NCBI RefSeq assembly: GCF_900215145.1 | Contig: NZ_OBDO01000007.1 | Span: forward strand, 124,001 to 188,000 | DNA from: Geodermatophilus sabuli | Lineage (GTDB): Bacteria; Actinomycetota; Actinomycetes; Mycobacteriales; Geodermatophilaceae | Length of the DNA: 64,000 bases | Direction: 5' to 3' | Part shown: positions 25,628-33,596 of the stretch, piece after piece | How positions within the stretch are numbered: the first letter of the stretch is position 1 | How the letters are laid out: each line of letters starts with the position of its first letter | Translations under genes and position numbers: made by a program | Notes under the pieces: generated by a model | What the model was told of the DNA's origin: nothing | The model's input: the letters and a program-made list of their open reading frames with translations, nothing else | The model's database searches: none

Positions 25628-26785
25628 TCAGGCGGCGATCAGCTCGAGGATGGTCGCGTTCGCCATCCCCCCGCCCTCGCACATCGTCTGCAGGCCGTAG
25701 CGGGTGCCCGTGGCGAGCATGCTGTGGACGAGGGTGGTCATGATCCGGGCCCCGGAGCCGCCCAGCGGGTGGCCCAGCGCGATCGCCCCGCCGCGGGGGT
25801 TGACCCGGTCCAGGGCCGCGCCGGTCTCGACCTGCCAGGCCAGCGGCACCGGCGCGAACGCCTCGTTCACCTCGAAGATGCCGATCTCGTCGACCGACAG
25901 GCCGGAGCGCTGCAACACCTTGTGGGTCGCCGGGATCGGCGCGGTGAGCATGATGACCGGGTCGTCGCCGGCCATGACCGTGGTGTGGATGCGCACCAGC
26001 GGGCGCAGGCCGAGCTCGCGGGCCTTCTCCGAGGTGGTCACCAGCAGCGCGGCCGAGCCGTCGGAGATCTGGCTGGCGTTGCCGGCGCTGATGACGCCGT
26101 CGGCCTTGAACGGGGTCTTCAGGGACGCCAGCTTCTCCAGCGTGCCGCCGGGGCGGACGCCCTCGTCGGCCCGGACCACCGTGCCCTCGGGGGTGGTGAC
26201 CGGCGCGATCTCCTCGTCGAAGGCGCCGTCGGCCTGCGCCTTGGCCGCCTTCTCGTGCGAGGCGAGGGAGAACTCGTCGAGCTGGGTGCGGGAGAAGCCC
26301 CACCGCTCGGCGATCATCTCGGCGCCGACGCCCTGGTTGGGGGCCACTCCATAGCGCTCCATGAAGCGCGGGCCGAGGGGGCGCCCGGCCGAGCCGTCCC
26401 CGATCGAGGAGCCCATCGGCACCCGGCTCATCGACTCGACGCCACCGGCGACGACGACGTCGGCCTGACCGCTGATGACCGAGGCCGCCGCGAAGGCGAC
26501 CGCCTGCTGCGAGGAGCCGCACTGCCGGTCGATCGTCGTCCCCGGGACCGTCTCGGGCCAGCCGGCCGCCAGCGCCGCGTTGCGGGCCACGTTGTACGTC
26601 TGCTCCCCGATCTGGCTGACGCAGCCCCAGATCACGTCGTCGACCACCGCGGGGTCGATGCCGCTGCGCTCGACCAGCGCCTCCAGCACGTGTGCGGAGA
26701 GGTCGACGGCGTGCACACCGGACAACCCCCCGCCCCGCTTGCCCACCGGGGTCCGCACGGCGGCACAGATAACGGCATCTCGCAT
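25628..26785 (-). CDS. acetyl-CoA acetyltransferase (thiolase family)
   Basis: The 385-residue thiolase has acyl-enzyme Cys89 (DRQCGSSQQAV), His339 (GHPLGGSGAR) and Cys369 (CEGGGMAN). The loop GGVESMSRVPMGS and the pattern NEAFAP are standard. It either condenses acetyl-CoA units or cleaves 3-ketoacyl-CoA; chain length cannot be read by eye, and no hydroxyacyl dehydrogenase or acyl-CoA ligase is adjacent. ATG 26785 opens a 99-bp divergent promoter region shared with the PH-domain gene. Confidence 0.92.
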   Translation of the reverse strand: MRDAVICAAVRTPVGKRGGGLSGVHAVDLSAHVLEALVERSGIDPAVVDDVIWGCVSQIGEQTYNVARNAALAAGWPETVPGTTIDRQCGSSQQAVAFAAASVISGQADVVVAGGVESMSRVPMGSSIGDGSAGRPLGPRFMERYGVAPNQGVGAEMIAERWGFSRTQLDEFSLASHEKAAKAQADGAFDEEIAPVTTPEGTVVRADEGVRPGGTLEKLASLKTPFKADGVISAGNASQISDGSAALLVTTSEKARELGLRPLVRIHTTVMAGDDPVIMLTAPIPATHKVLQRSGLSVDEIGIFEVNEAFAPVPLAWQVETGAALDRVNPRGGAIALGHPLGGSGARIMTTLVHSMLATGTRYGLQTMCEGGGMANATILELIAA

Positions 26786-26884
26786 GACCACTCCTCGTCC
26801 ACGTCGGCGGCTTCCCGCCGTCCCTGGCCGAATGGTAGGACGTCCGAGCATCCGCGCCCCAGAGGCGCCTGGGAGGCTGGACGG

Positions 26885-27292
26885 GTGGAGTGGTCGGCGC
26901 GCCGGGCGGAGACCTGGGCCCTGGGAGCCGGGGGCGTCGTCCTCGCGCTGGTCGCGGTCCTGCTCGACCCCGCCGGGCGGGTCCTCGTGGGCGGGGCCGC
27001 CCTGCTCCTGATGGCGCTGGCCACGCGGGACCTCGTGCTGCGCCCGCGCCTCACCGCGGGTCCGGCCGGGGTCGCCGTCCGCACGCTGACCGGCACGGTG
27101 GCGCTGCCCTGGACCGGGCTGCGGATCCGGCTGCGGGAGACGCGGCGGCTCGGCGTCCGGTCCCGGCTGCTGGAGCTCGACGCCGCCCCGGATGGGGACG
27201 ACGACGGCGTCCTGCTCCTGCTCGGTCGCCGCGACCTGGGCACCGACCCCGAGGACGTCGCCCGGGCCCTGCTGGCCTGGTCGCCGCGCTAA
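26885..27292 (+). CDS. bacterial PH-domain membrane protein
   Basis: The 135-residue protein starts at GTG 26885. Two hydrophobic helices (LGAGGVVLALVAVLLDPAGR, VLVGGAALLLMALA) precede a PH-like domain (GVAVRTLTGTVALPWTGLRI and SRLLELDAAPDGDD). This is the usual actinobacterial bPH layout. Function unknown. Its end overlaps the convergent rhomboid gene by 4 bp. Confidence 0.8.
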   Translation: MEWSARRAETWALGAGGVVLALVAVLLDPAGRVLVGGAALLLMALATRDLVLRPRLTAGPAGVAVRTLTGTVALPWTGLRIRLRETRRLGVRSRLLELDAAPDGDDDGVLLLLGRRDLGTDPEDVARALLAWSPR

Positions 27293-28184
27293 CCGAGGAC
27301 GACGAGCGTCGGCACGGTCAGCGCGACGACGGCCAGCGCCGCGGCCAGCAGCATGAGGCCGAGCACCTGCAGCTCCGTGCGCCGGCGGGCCAGGACCACC
27401 ACCGCGGTGGCGGCGAACCCGGCGACCAGCCCGCCGAGGTGGCCGAGCAGGGAGACGCCGGGCAGGAAGCTGATGACGACGTTGATCGCCAGCAGGGTGA
27501 GCAGGCCGCGCAGGTCCTGCTTCCGGGCGATCATCACGACCGCCAGGCCGCCCAGGAGGCCGTAGATGGCCGCGGACGCGCCGGCGACCGCGCGGCCCGG
27601 GTCGCCGAACAACTGCAGCGCCACCGCCCCGCCCAGCAGGGAGACCAGGTAGACGACGAGGTAGCGCCAGCGGCCCAGCTGCCGTTCCAGCTCGGAGCCG
27701 AACACGAGCAGCGCGAGCATGTTCAGCACCAGGTGGACGAGCCCGATGTGCAGGAAGGCGGCGGTGAGCAGCCGCCAGTCCTCGCCCAGCTCCACGAGGA
27801 TCGGGATCTGCGCCAGGCGGGCGAACAGCGGTGAGAACTGGTTGTCCAGGGGGTTGGCCCCGACCAGACCCGCGGAGACCGCCGTCGCGACGAACATGGC
27901 GACGTTGAGCCCGATGAGGCTCACCGTGACCGCGCCGAAGCGGCCGCTCGCCCGGCGCAGCGCGGACGGCCGGCGCGGCCGGCGTACGCCGGCCTGCCCT
28001 TCGCGGACGCACGCGGGGCACTGGAACCCCACCGAGGCGGGGGTCATGCACTCCGGGCAGATCGGCCGCCCGCACCGCGTGCAGGAGATGCGGGTGGGCC
28101 GGTCGGGGTGCCGGTAGCAGGTGGTCGTCGGGGGCGCCGGCTGCGGCTGGCCAGGGCCGGCGCCCCCGTCGTCGGGGCCGGTGG

Positions 28185-28188
<4 letters not shown>
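27289..28188 (-). CDS. rhomboid family intramembrane serine protease with N-terminal zinc ribbon
   Basis: Six or seven membrane helices carry the rhomboid motifs: HIGLVHLVLNMLAL, the nucleophile Ser in GASAAIYGLLGG, and the second His in GHLGGLVAGF. It cleaves membrane-embedded substrates. The frame upstream of the first ATG (28047) also encodes a family-typical Cys/His segment: CYRHPDRPTRISCTRCGRP, then ICPECMTPASVGFQCPAC. No ATG, GTG or TTG lies between the previous in-frame stop and 28047. The best fit is a CTG start at 28188 overlapping the cyclophilin stop as CTGA. An ATG start at 28047 would remove most zinc ligands. Confidence 0.8.
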
Positions 28189-28727
<539 letters not shown>

Positions 28728-28740
28728 TCTCCCACTGGTC

Positions 28741-28765
28741 CGCTCCCCGCGAACCGCGGGGAGCG
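28741..28765. terminator. GC-rich hairpin upstream of cyclophilin gene
   Basis: CGCTCCCCGCG and CGCGGGGAGCG form a perfect 11-bp stem around AAC. It lies between two genes that both run leftwards, just after the 3' end of the DUF1059 gene, and may terminate that gene together with the adjoining repeat. Confidence 0.55.
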
Positions 28766-28770
28766 GACAC

Positions 28771-28830
28771 GGCCCCCTTGCAGGGTCCCGCCGCGAGCCT
28801 GCGAGTGGCGGGGGGCAAGGGGGTCCTCCT
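28771..28830. repeat. dispersed intergenic stem-loop, copy A
   Basis: Arms CCCCCTTGC and GCAAGGGGG plus inner CCCGCC/GGCGGG enclose GCGAGCCTGCGAGT. Reverse-complemented, it aligns base for base with copy C at 53652. It overlaps the stop codon of the DUF1059 gene. Confidence 0.75.
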
Positions 28831-29323
28831 ACATGCGCAGGACCTCCACGACGTCGAGGTTGCGGAACGACGCCTCGCCCTCGGTGACCTCATGCATGCG
28901 CTTGGCGAAGTCGGTGGTCACCGGGTGCTCGGAGTTGCGCATCGCCGCGTCGTGGTCGGGGAAGCCGACCAGCTCGACGTAGGTGTCCGGACGGTCGCGG
29001 TCGGCGGCGACCACCCCCCAGCGGGCCGTCGTCTCCTTGCCCATGCGTTCGCGCCACTGCTCGGCGGTCGCCCGGAAGCCGCTCAGGTCGCGGGCGTGGA
29101 ACTCGATCAGCTGGACGAACGAGCCGTCGTCGACGAGGAGCACCTCCTCGTCCCGCAGGGCGGCCCGCAGCCCGTCGCGCAGCTCCGGGCCGTCGGTGTG
29201 CCCGTGTGCGGCGACCGCGTGTGCCGCCGCGGTCTCGAGGACCTCGTCCTCCTCGCCGGAGATCTGGACGGTGCAGTTGCTGTCGCTCGGCATGGTCCGG
29301 CAGTCCATGGTCTTCCGCGCCAT
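28829..29323 (-). CDS. DUF1059 plus antibiotic-monooxygenase-like barrel protein
   Basis: Residues 1-45 match the small Cys-containing DUF1059 (MDCRTMPSDSNCTVQISGEE, then AAAHAVAAHGH). Residues 60-164 look like a dimeric alpha-beta barrel (VLLVDDGSFVQLIEF, VAADRDRPDTYVELVGFPD, FRNLDVVEVLRM). The fusion of the two is uncommon to my knowledge. Function is unknown; a ferredoxin-like enzyme or sensor is possible. ATG 29323 follows GAGGAGCC. Confidence 0.75.
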   Translation of the reverse strand: MARKTMDCRTMPSDSNCTVQISGEEDEVLETAAAHAVAAHGHTDGPELRDGLRAALRDEEVLLVDDGSFVQLIEFHARDLSGFRATAEQWRERMGKETTARWGVVAADRDRPDTYVELVGFPDHDAAMRNSEHPVTTDFAKRMHEVTEGEASFRNLDVVEVLRM

Positions 29324-29470
29324 GGCTCCTCCTCGTCAGAGAGCCGTGCCCCGCCCGGCCGGTGGGCCCGCGGCGGCCCCGACGGTCACCCTCCAGGGGC
29401 GCCGCGTCCAGTGACGGAGGTCCCTGGGCGCTGCGTGCGGGTGGGGTCGGTGCGCGCGGTGGACCGGCTG

Positions 29471-30061
29471 TCAGGAGGGCGCGTGGTCGCCGACCCCGGG
29501 TGGTCCGTCGAGCACCGTCGGCACGTACTCGAGCAGCTGGAGCCGACCGTCGAACGTGCGGCCGTCGACCAGGTCGAGCGCGATGTCGGGATACCCGTCG
29601 AAGATGCGCTCCCGTCCGGTGGCGCCGGTGATGACCGGGAAGACGACCACGCGGAAGCGGTCCACCAGACCGGCTCGGAGCAGCGACCGGCTGAGGCTGA
29701 GACTGCCGACGGTGCGCAGCGGTCGCGGGTCGCGCCGCTTCATGTCGCGCACGGCCTCGACCGCGTCCCCGCCGACCAGCTCGGTGTTGCCCCATGACAG
29801 GGGCGGCTCCAGGGTCGAGGAGAAGACCACCTTGGGCAGCGCGGTGAGTGCCGCCACACCGGGGTCGTCGGGCAGCTCGACGGCGAATCCCGACATCAGT
29901 CGGTACGTCGTCGCGCCCATGAGGGCGACGTGCTCCCGTTCGGCGTCCTCCTCGATCCAGGCGAGGTACTCGGGCCCCTCCAGGCCCCAGTAGCCGGGCC
30001 AGCCCTCCGCGGCTCCGTAACCGTCGAGCGAGACGATGAAGTCCACCATCAGGTCGGACAT
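29471..30061 (-). CDS. dihydrofolate reductase family protein (RibD C-terminal fold)
   Basis: The 196-residue protein has VDFIVSLDGYGAAEG near the start, MGATTYRLMSGF and VGSLSLSRSLLRAGLVDRFR, the pattern of RibD_C/DHFR-like reductases widespread in Actinobacteria. These usually bind NADPH, with unknown substrate. ATG 30061 follows GGAGGCAACCCG. It is the last intact chromosomal gene before the integrated element. Confidence 0.85.
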   Translation of the reverse strand: MSDLMVDFIVSLDGYGAAEGWPGYWGLEGPEYLAWIEEDAEREHVALMGATTYRLMSGFAVELPDDPGVAALTALPKVVFSSTLEPPLSWGNTELVGGDAVEAVRDMKRRDPRPLRTVGSLSLSRSLLRAGLVDRFRVVVFPVITGATGRERIFDGYPDIALDLVDGRTFDGRLQLLEYVPTVLDGPPGVGDHAPS

Positions 30062-30248
30062 CGGGTTGCCTCCCGTCGGCACGCGGCTGGCGCCGTGGTC
30101 GCGCCGGTGGACCCGCGTGGGTCCATGGACTCGACAGGGGTGACCGGTCGCGGCGCGGAGACTCATCGCCTGCACTCCGACGCGGACTGCTCCGAGACCC
30201 GACCCTCGACCCCACCCGGGACCACCAGCCACAGGCCCGAACGTGAAC

Positions 30249-30286
30249 GATGTCGCGGACACCTGTGAACGGTGTCCCGCGACATC
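30249..30286. repeat. inverted repeat left of the element junction
   Basis: Arms GATGTCGCGGACACC and GGTGTCCCGCGACATC (one extra base) enclose TGTGAAC. GTGAACGATGTC and GTGAACGGTGTC are also in direct repeat. It could terminate the chromosomal transcript next to attL. The GTGAACGATGTC words resemble promoter-proximal repeats of some actinobacterial insertion sequences, but no transposase is present. Confidence 0.6.
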
Positions 30287-30293
30287 GCGTCTG

Positions 30294-30334
30294 GTGGAGA
30301 CGAGGGGAATCGAACCCCTAACCCCCGCCTTGCA
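30294..30334. repeat. attL, 41-bp tRNA-Ala fragment
   Basis: Identical to 38685-38725. It contains the T-arm, part of the anticodon stem and the anticodon of tRNA-Ala, but no D-arm or 5' acceptor strand, so it is not a functional tRNA. Confidence 0.93.
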
Positions 30335-30778
30335 CAATCGACCGAGGGGTGGTTTGGCGCAGTGGGCTGTCACTGAAGACGGCGGCTGACCAGGGCATTT
30401 ATCGTTGGTGCCTGTCGGGCCGTGTTGGCCGTTTCTGGGCGTTTTGCGGACCATCTGCGGACTGGGGCCGCCGCAGCAGTCGCCTCGGCCACTCCCCTGA
30501 TGACAGCACCCGTCCCCACACCCGCGGGAGCCTCTCCGACTGCGCCGGCCGCCGGAAGGGCGCTGCGCGTCCCTGCGGGATGGGCCTGCGGCCCACCCTT
30601 CCCCCGGCGCTGCGCAGTCGGAGGGGAGCGGGTTACGGGAAGCGGGATGGACCCTCGGTTGACCGCCGGGTCCTGTCTCGCGCGGTAGGGCCCGGCGTCA
30701 CCGTTCCGCTGTCGGCGGTGGCGGATCCTGAGGCCAGGATCGGTGCAGCGGGTGAATGTCCTCGGACTCGGCGGAGCG
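30335..30778. other. left-end non-coding region of the element
   Basis: No convincing gene. It holds two TTGCGGAC-like words (30444, 30455) that also occur at the right end. An inverted repeat CCGACTGCGC/GCGCAGTCGG (30536-30545 and 30612-30621) brackets a GC-rich stretch. In an excised circle the integrase frame would run into its first 50 bases. Confidence 0.55.
30444..30462. promoter_or_regulatory. candidate integrase arm-type sites, left end
   Basis: TTGCGGAC (30444-30451) and CTGCGGAC (30455-30462) match three direct and one inverted TTGCGGAC copies at 38573-38611, near the other end. Presence at both ends of an integrase-dependent element fits arm-type binding. Confidence 0.5.
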
Positions 30779-30985
30779 TCAGGAGGGTGGGGGCGAGGCT
30801 GAAGCCAGCCCGCTCGAGGTAGGACGGAAGGCGGTCCTGCGCTGCCGGGCGGGGCCCAGGTCGGCCAGGTACATGGCGCGCAGCACCGGATCGGTGGCAA
30901 CGCCGGAGGGGAAGCGGTCGGCGACCCGGACGAATGTGTCCGGCTCGCCGGCCGTGCTCAAGAGGAATGACCTCCGGTCAGTCAC
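30779..30985 (-). pseudogene. truncated-hemoglobin (group II-like) N-terminal remnant
   Basis: GTG 30985 overlaps the sulfurtransferase stop (GTGA). The first 45 residues include AGEPDTFVRVADRF and GVATDPVLRAMYLADLGPA, which follow the helix A-C pattern of truncated hemoglobins (GGEPTF..LV..FY..VA.DPVLRPMY.EDL). Homology stops after LGPARQR and the frame ends at 68 residues; normal proteins are about 125-135. The heme-binding proximal His region is absent. The gene is therefore broken, though its coupling to the sulfurtransferase gene indicates an original operon. Confidence 0.65.
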
Positions 30986-31827
30986 TTCTCGATCGGGGCG
31001 CCGACCAGGGAGCCGTACTCGACCCAGGAGCCGTCGTAGTTCTTCACCTGTGGCTGGCCGAGGAGCTCGCGCAGCACGAACCACGTGTGTGCGCTCCGCT
31101 CGCCGATCCGGCAGTACACGACCGTGTCTCGCTCTCCGGACAGGTCGAGGCCAGCGTCGGCGTAGAGGGCGCGCAGCTCCTCGTCGGAGCGGAAGGTGCC
31201 GTCCTCGGCGGCGGCCTTCGACCAGGGCACGTTGACCGCGGTCGGCACGTGCCCGCCCTTCTGCGGCTGCTCCTGGGGGAAGGACGCCGGCGCGAGGATC
31301 TCACCGCTGAACTCCGCCGGGGAGCGGACGTCGAGGATGTTCTTCACGCCGATGGAGGCGATGACCTCGTCGCGGAACGCGCGGATGGACGGGTCGGCGT
31401 CCTGGGCGACGTAGGTGGCCGCCGGGCGCTGGACCGGGTCGGCGACCAGTGGGCGGCCGTCGAGCTCCCAGCGCTTGCGGCCGCCGTCGAGCAGGCGGAC
31501 GTCGCGGTGGCCGTAGACCTTGAAATACCAGTAGGCGTAGGCGGCGAACCAGTTGTTGTTGCCGCCGTAGAGGATCACCGTGTCCTCGGCGGTGACGCCC
31601 CTCTCCGAGAGCAGGCCTCGAAGCCGGCCCGGTCGACGAAGTCCCGGCGCAGTGGATCCTGCAGATCGGCCCGCCAGTCCAGGGCGATGGCGCCAGGGAT
31701 GTGGCTGGTGTAGTAGGCGTCGCTGTCCTCGTCGACCTCGATAACCACTACGGATAACCACTACGGCCGGGGCGTTCAGGTGCTTCTCGAGCCAGTCGCC
31801 GTCGACCAGCACATCGTTTCGGGCCAC
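30982..31827 (-). pseudogene. thiosulfate sulfurtransferase (rhodanese) with two compensating frameshifts
   Basis: GTG 31827 (after AAGGAGAAATC) starts ARNDVLVDGDWLEKHLNAPA, the normal two-rhodanese-domain opening. A perfect 13-bp tandem duplication at 31740-31765 shifts frame. In the other frame the expected EVDEDSDAYYTSHIPGAIAL and DWRADLQDPLRRDFVDRAGF appear. A missing base near 31615 restores frame just before LLSERG. The remainder is intact, including GGNNNWFAAYAYWYFKVYGH, LLDGGRKRWELDG and active-site Cys loop VVYCRIGERSAHTWF. About 45 residues of the N-terminal inactive domain are garbled. The enzyme may be unfolded, though the catalytic domain is complete. Confidence 0.8.
31740..31765. 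repeat. 13-bp tandem duplication causing a frameshift
   Basis: GATAACCACTACG occurs twice head to tail (31740-31752, 31753-31765). Removing one copy restores the rhodanese reading frame into EVDEDSDAYY. Confidence 0.92.
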
Positions 31828-31981
31828 GATTTCTCCTTGGGTGGGGCTGACGCGCGGGGATGACGCGCGCGGGAGGGCGCCGTCTGGGCCGGTCAGGGCG
31901 GTACAGGTGGCAGGAGCGGATGAGCGTGACCGAGGCGGCCCCGGTGACTGCGGCCGCGCCGGTCCGATCGAAGCTGGGGGC

Positions 31982-32434
31982 TCAGCGCCCCATGCGGTCG
32001 CGGTAGCGGGCGGCGCGCTTGGCGTTGGCGGCGCGCTTGCGTTCCGTCTCCTGCTGCTGTCGGGCGAGGCTCGCGCGGTCCCGGACCTTGGTTGCGGTGC
32101 CGGCCGGGTAGCCGGCTTTGACGACGCGGTTCTCGACTGCCTCGGGCATGTAGGCCAGGGAGTAGAACAGCGCCAGGGCCAGGCCACCGCCGGCGCAGGC
32201 CAGGCGCAGCCCCCAGCCGGCCGGCAGGAATGCCAGCAGTAACGCGATCGGAACGGCCAGCTGTACGAGCATGCGGACGACGTGGCGCAGCGCCCAGGTC
32301 CGGGTGGTGGTGTCGTACAGCACCCAGCCGCGGTGGCGGGCGGGCAGTGCGCCGCCGAAGGCGTACCGGACCCACCGGTGCGGAGCCGGCCGCACGATCG
32401 GCTCGGACGTGTCGTGCTGCACGGGGTCTGTCAT
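31982..32434 (-). CDS. DUF5313 family membrane protein
   Basis: The 150-residue protein contains HRWVRYAFGGALPARHRGWV and RTWALRHVVRMLVQL, the actinobacterial DUF5313 pattern. Two hydrophobic helices follow (VPIALLLAFLPAGWGLRLAC and ALALFYSLAYM) and then a charged coiled-coil tail rich in Arg/Lys/Gln. Function unknown. It starts at ATG 32434, downstream of a strong double dyad that is probably its operator, and precedes the sulfurtransferase gene by about 150 bp in the same direction. Confidence 0.75.
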   Translation of the reverse strand: MTDPVQHDTSEPIVRPAPHRWVRYAFGGALPARHRGWVLYDTTTRTWALRHVVRMLVQLAVPIALLLAFLPAGWGLRLACAGGGLALALFYSLAYMPEAVENRVVKAGYPAGTATKVRDRASLARQQQETERKRAANAKRAARYRDRMGR

Positions 32435-32492
32435 GACGCCTCTGCGCTCCTGATCGACAACGGTCACGCCTCTATGGTGCCTCAGGACGCTA

Positions 32493-32532
32493 GGTAGGCC
32501 AAGAGTTGGGGTACCAATTCTTGGCCTACCAA
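32493..32532. promoter_or_regulatory. double TTGG-N4-CCAA dyad, probable MarR operator
   Basis: Two perfect dyads, TTGGGGTACCAA (32506) and TTGGCCTACCAA (32521), lie 15 bp apart within a larger inverted repeat with arms GGTAGGCCAAGA and TCTTGGCCTACC (32493-32504, 32519-32530). The site is between marR and DUF5313, 58 bp before the DUF5313 start. The same dyad occurs at 33109 in the marR-cupin spacer. It could also act as the marR terminator. Confidence 0.65.
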
Positions 32533-32557
32533 GAGGGATAAGGGTCACCTGCCGTAC

Positions 32558-33076
32558 TCAGGCCACCGTGGTTTTCGGTCCCGCTTCATCGCTCGTCGTA
32601 GGACTGGCGAGGGCCTGTTGGGACGCGGCGATCACCTGGGTGAGCACCTCGTGCAGGTGCATCAGCTGCTCGACCGGCATGCCCAGGCGCTCGACGATGC
32701 CGGCCGGGATCTTCTCGGCCTGCTCGCGCAACGCCATCCCGCGATCGGTCAGTGCGAGGGCGAGGTTGCGCTGGTCCTTCGGGTCCCGCTCGCGACGCAG
32801 CAGTCCGGCGGCCTCCAGCCGCTTGAGTAGCGGCGACAGCGTGCCGGGGTCCAGCTGCAGCAGACCGGACAGCGCCTTGACCGACAGCGGACCGTGCTGC
32901 CATAGGGCCAGCATCACCAGGTACTGGGGGTGAGTCAGGCCGAGCGGCTCGAGCACCGGCCGGTAGACGGCGATCACGTTGCGGGCGGCCACCGCCAGGG
33001 CGAAGCAGACCTGCCGGTCCAGGGCGAGCATGTCCTCGGAAGCGGGTGGCAACTCGGGCATCTGGCTGGTCGTCAC
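32558..33076 (-). CDS. MarR/OhrR-like transcriptional regulator
   Basis: The 172-residue protein is a winged-helix MarR regulator. LDRQVCFALAVAARNVIAVY carries Cys24 at the place of the peroxide-sensing Cys15 of Bacillus OhrR, and Tyr38 matches its Tyr29; the Tyr40 equivalent is His49 (LTHPQY). The DNA-binding part shows LSVKALSGLLQLDPGTLSPL and LKRLEAAGLLRRERDPKDQR. A thiol-oxidation or persulfide sensor is inferred. It is divergent from the cupin gene, with a TTGG-N4-CCAA dyad 33 bp upstream of its start, which suggests autoregulation. Confidence 0.88.
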   Translation of the reverse strand: MTTSQMPELPPASEDMLALDRQVCFALAVAARNVIAVYRPVLEPLGLTHPQYLVMLALWQHGPLSVKALSGLLQLDPGTLSPLLKRLEAAGLLRRERDPKDQRNLALALTDRGMALREQAEKIPAGIVERLGMPVEQLMHLHEVLTQVIAASQQALASPTTSDEAGPKTTVA

Positions 33077-33108
33077 CGGTTCAGCCTAGACCTGTGGCAC
33101 GCAAAGCA

Positions 33109-33120
33109 TTGGCAGCCCAA
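33109..33120. promoter_or_regulatory. TTGG-N4-CCAA dyad in marR-cupin divergent spacer
   Basis: TTGGCAGCCCAA is the third copy of the dyad found upstream of DUF5313. It lies 33 bp upstream of the marR start and 99 bp upstream of the cupin start. Confidence 0.55.
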
Positions 33121-33218
33121 CCTTCGGTTCACGCCTGCAACCCTTGCTCGGGCAGGCCGCCGCCGACATCATCGGCGGCCCCGTCGTCCGTCGGCGGGCC
33201 CGACAGAGGGGCTCAACG

Positions 33219-33596
33219 ATGACCCAGGACCTACAGCCGGTCGAAGTGACCGTCGTTGACACGAGCACGGCCGAGTGGGTGGACTTTCCCATCCCGCAGC
33301 TCGGTGTCGACCTTGAGCTCATCCCGCTCATCGACGATCCGGACACCGGCATGCAGGCCATGAAGGTGGTCTACCGGGCCGGCTTCATCAACGTCTGGCA
33401 CACCCATCCCTGCGCTCACGGAATGTACGTCCTCGAGGGCACGCTGAAGACCCACCAGGGCACCTTCGGGCCCGGCAGCTTCGTTTGGTTCCCCGAAGGC
33501 GGAGTCATGGAGCACGGCGCCACCGACGACGCCGACTGCGTGTTCCTGTTCATCACCAACAAGCCGTTCGGCATCCACTACCCGGGCAAGGAGTGA
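33219..33596 (+). CDS. single-domain cupin protein
   Basis: The 125-residue product from ATG 33219 has cupin motif 1 (FINVWHTHPCAHGMYVLEG, with His ligands and Glu) and motif 2 (FGPGSFVWFPEGGVMEHGA). This pattern is seen in small metal-binding dioxygenase-like and ChrR-type cupins. The reaction is unknown; thiol dioxygenase or acetylacetone-cleaving relatives are possibilities given the redox neighbours. It is divergent from marR and likely under its control. The start is set by the cupin-like residues and GAGGGG upstream. Confidence 0.8.
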   Translation: MTQDLQPVEVTVVDTSTAEWVDFPIPQLGVDLELIPLIDDPDTGMQAMKVVYRAGFINVWHTHPCAHGMYVLEGTLKTHQGTFGPGSFVWFPEGGVMEHGATDDADCVFLFITNKPFGIHYPGKE

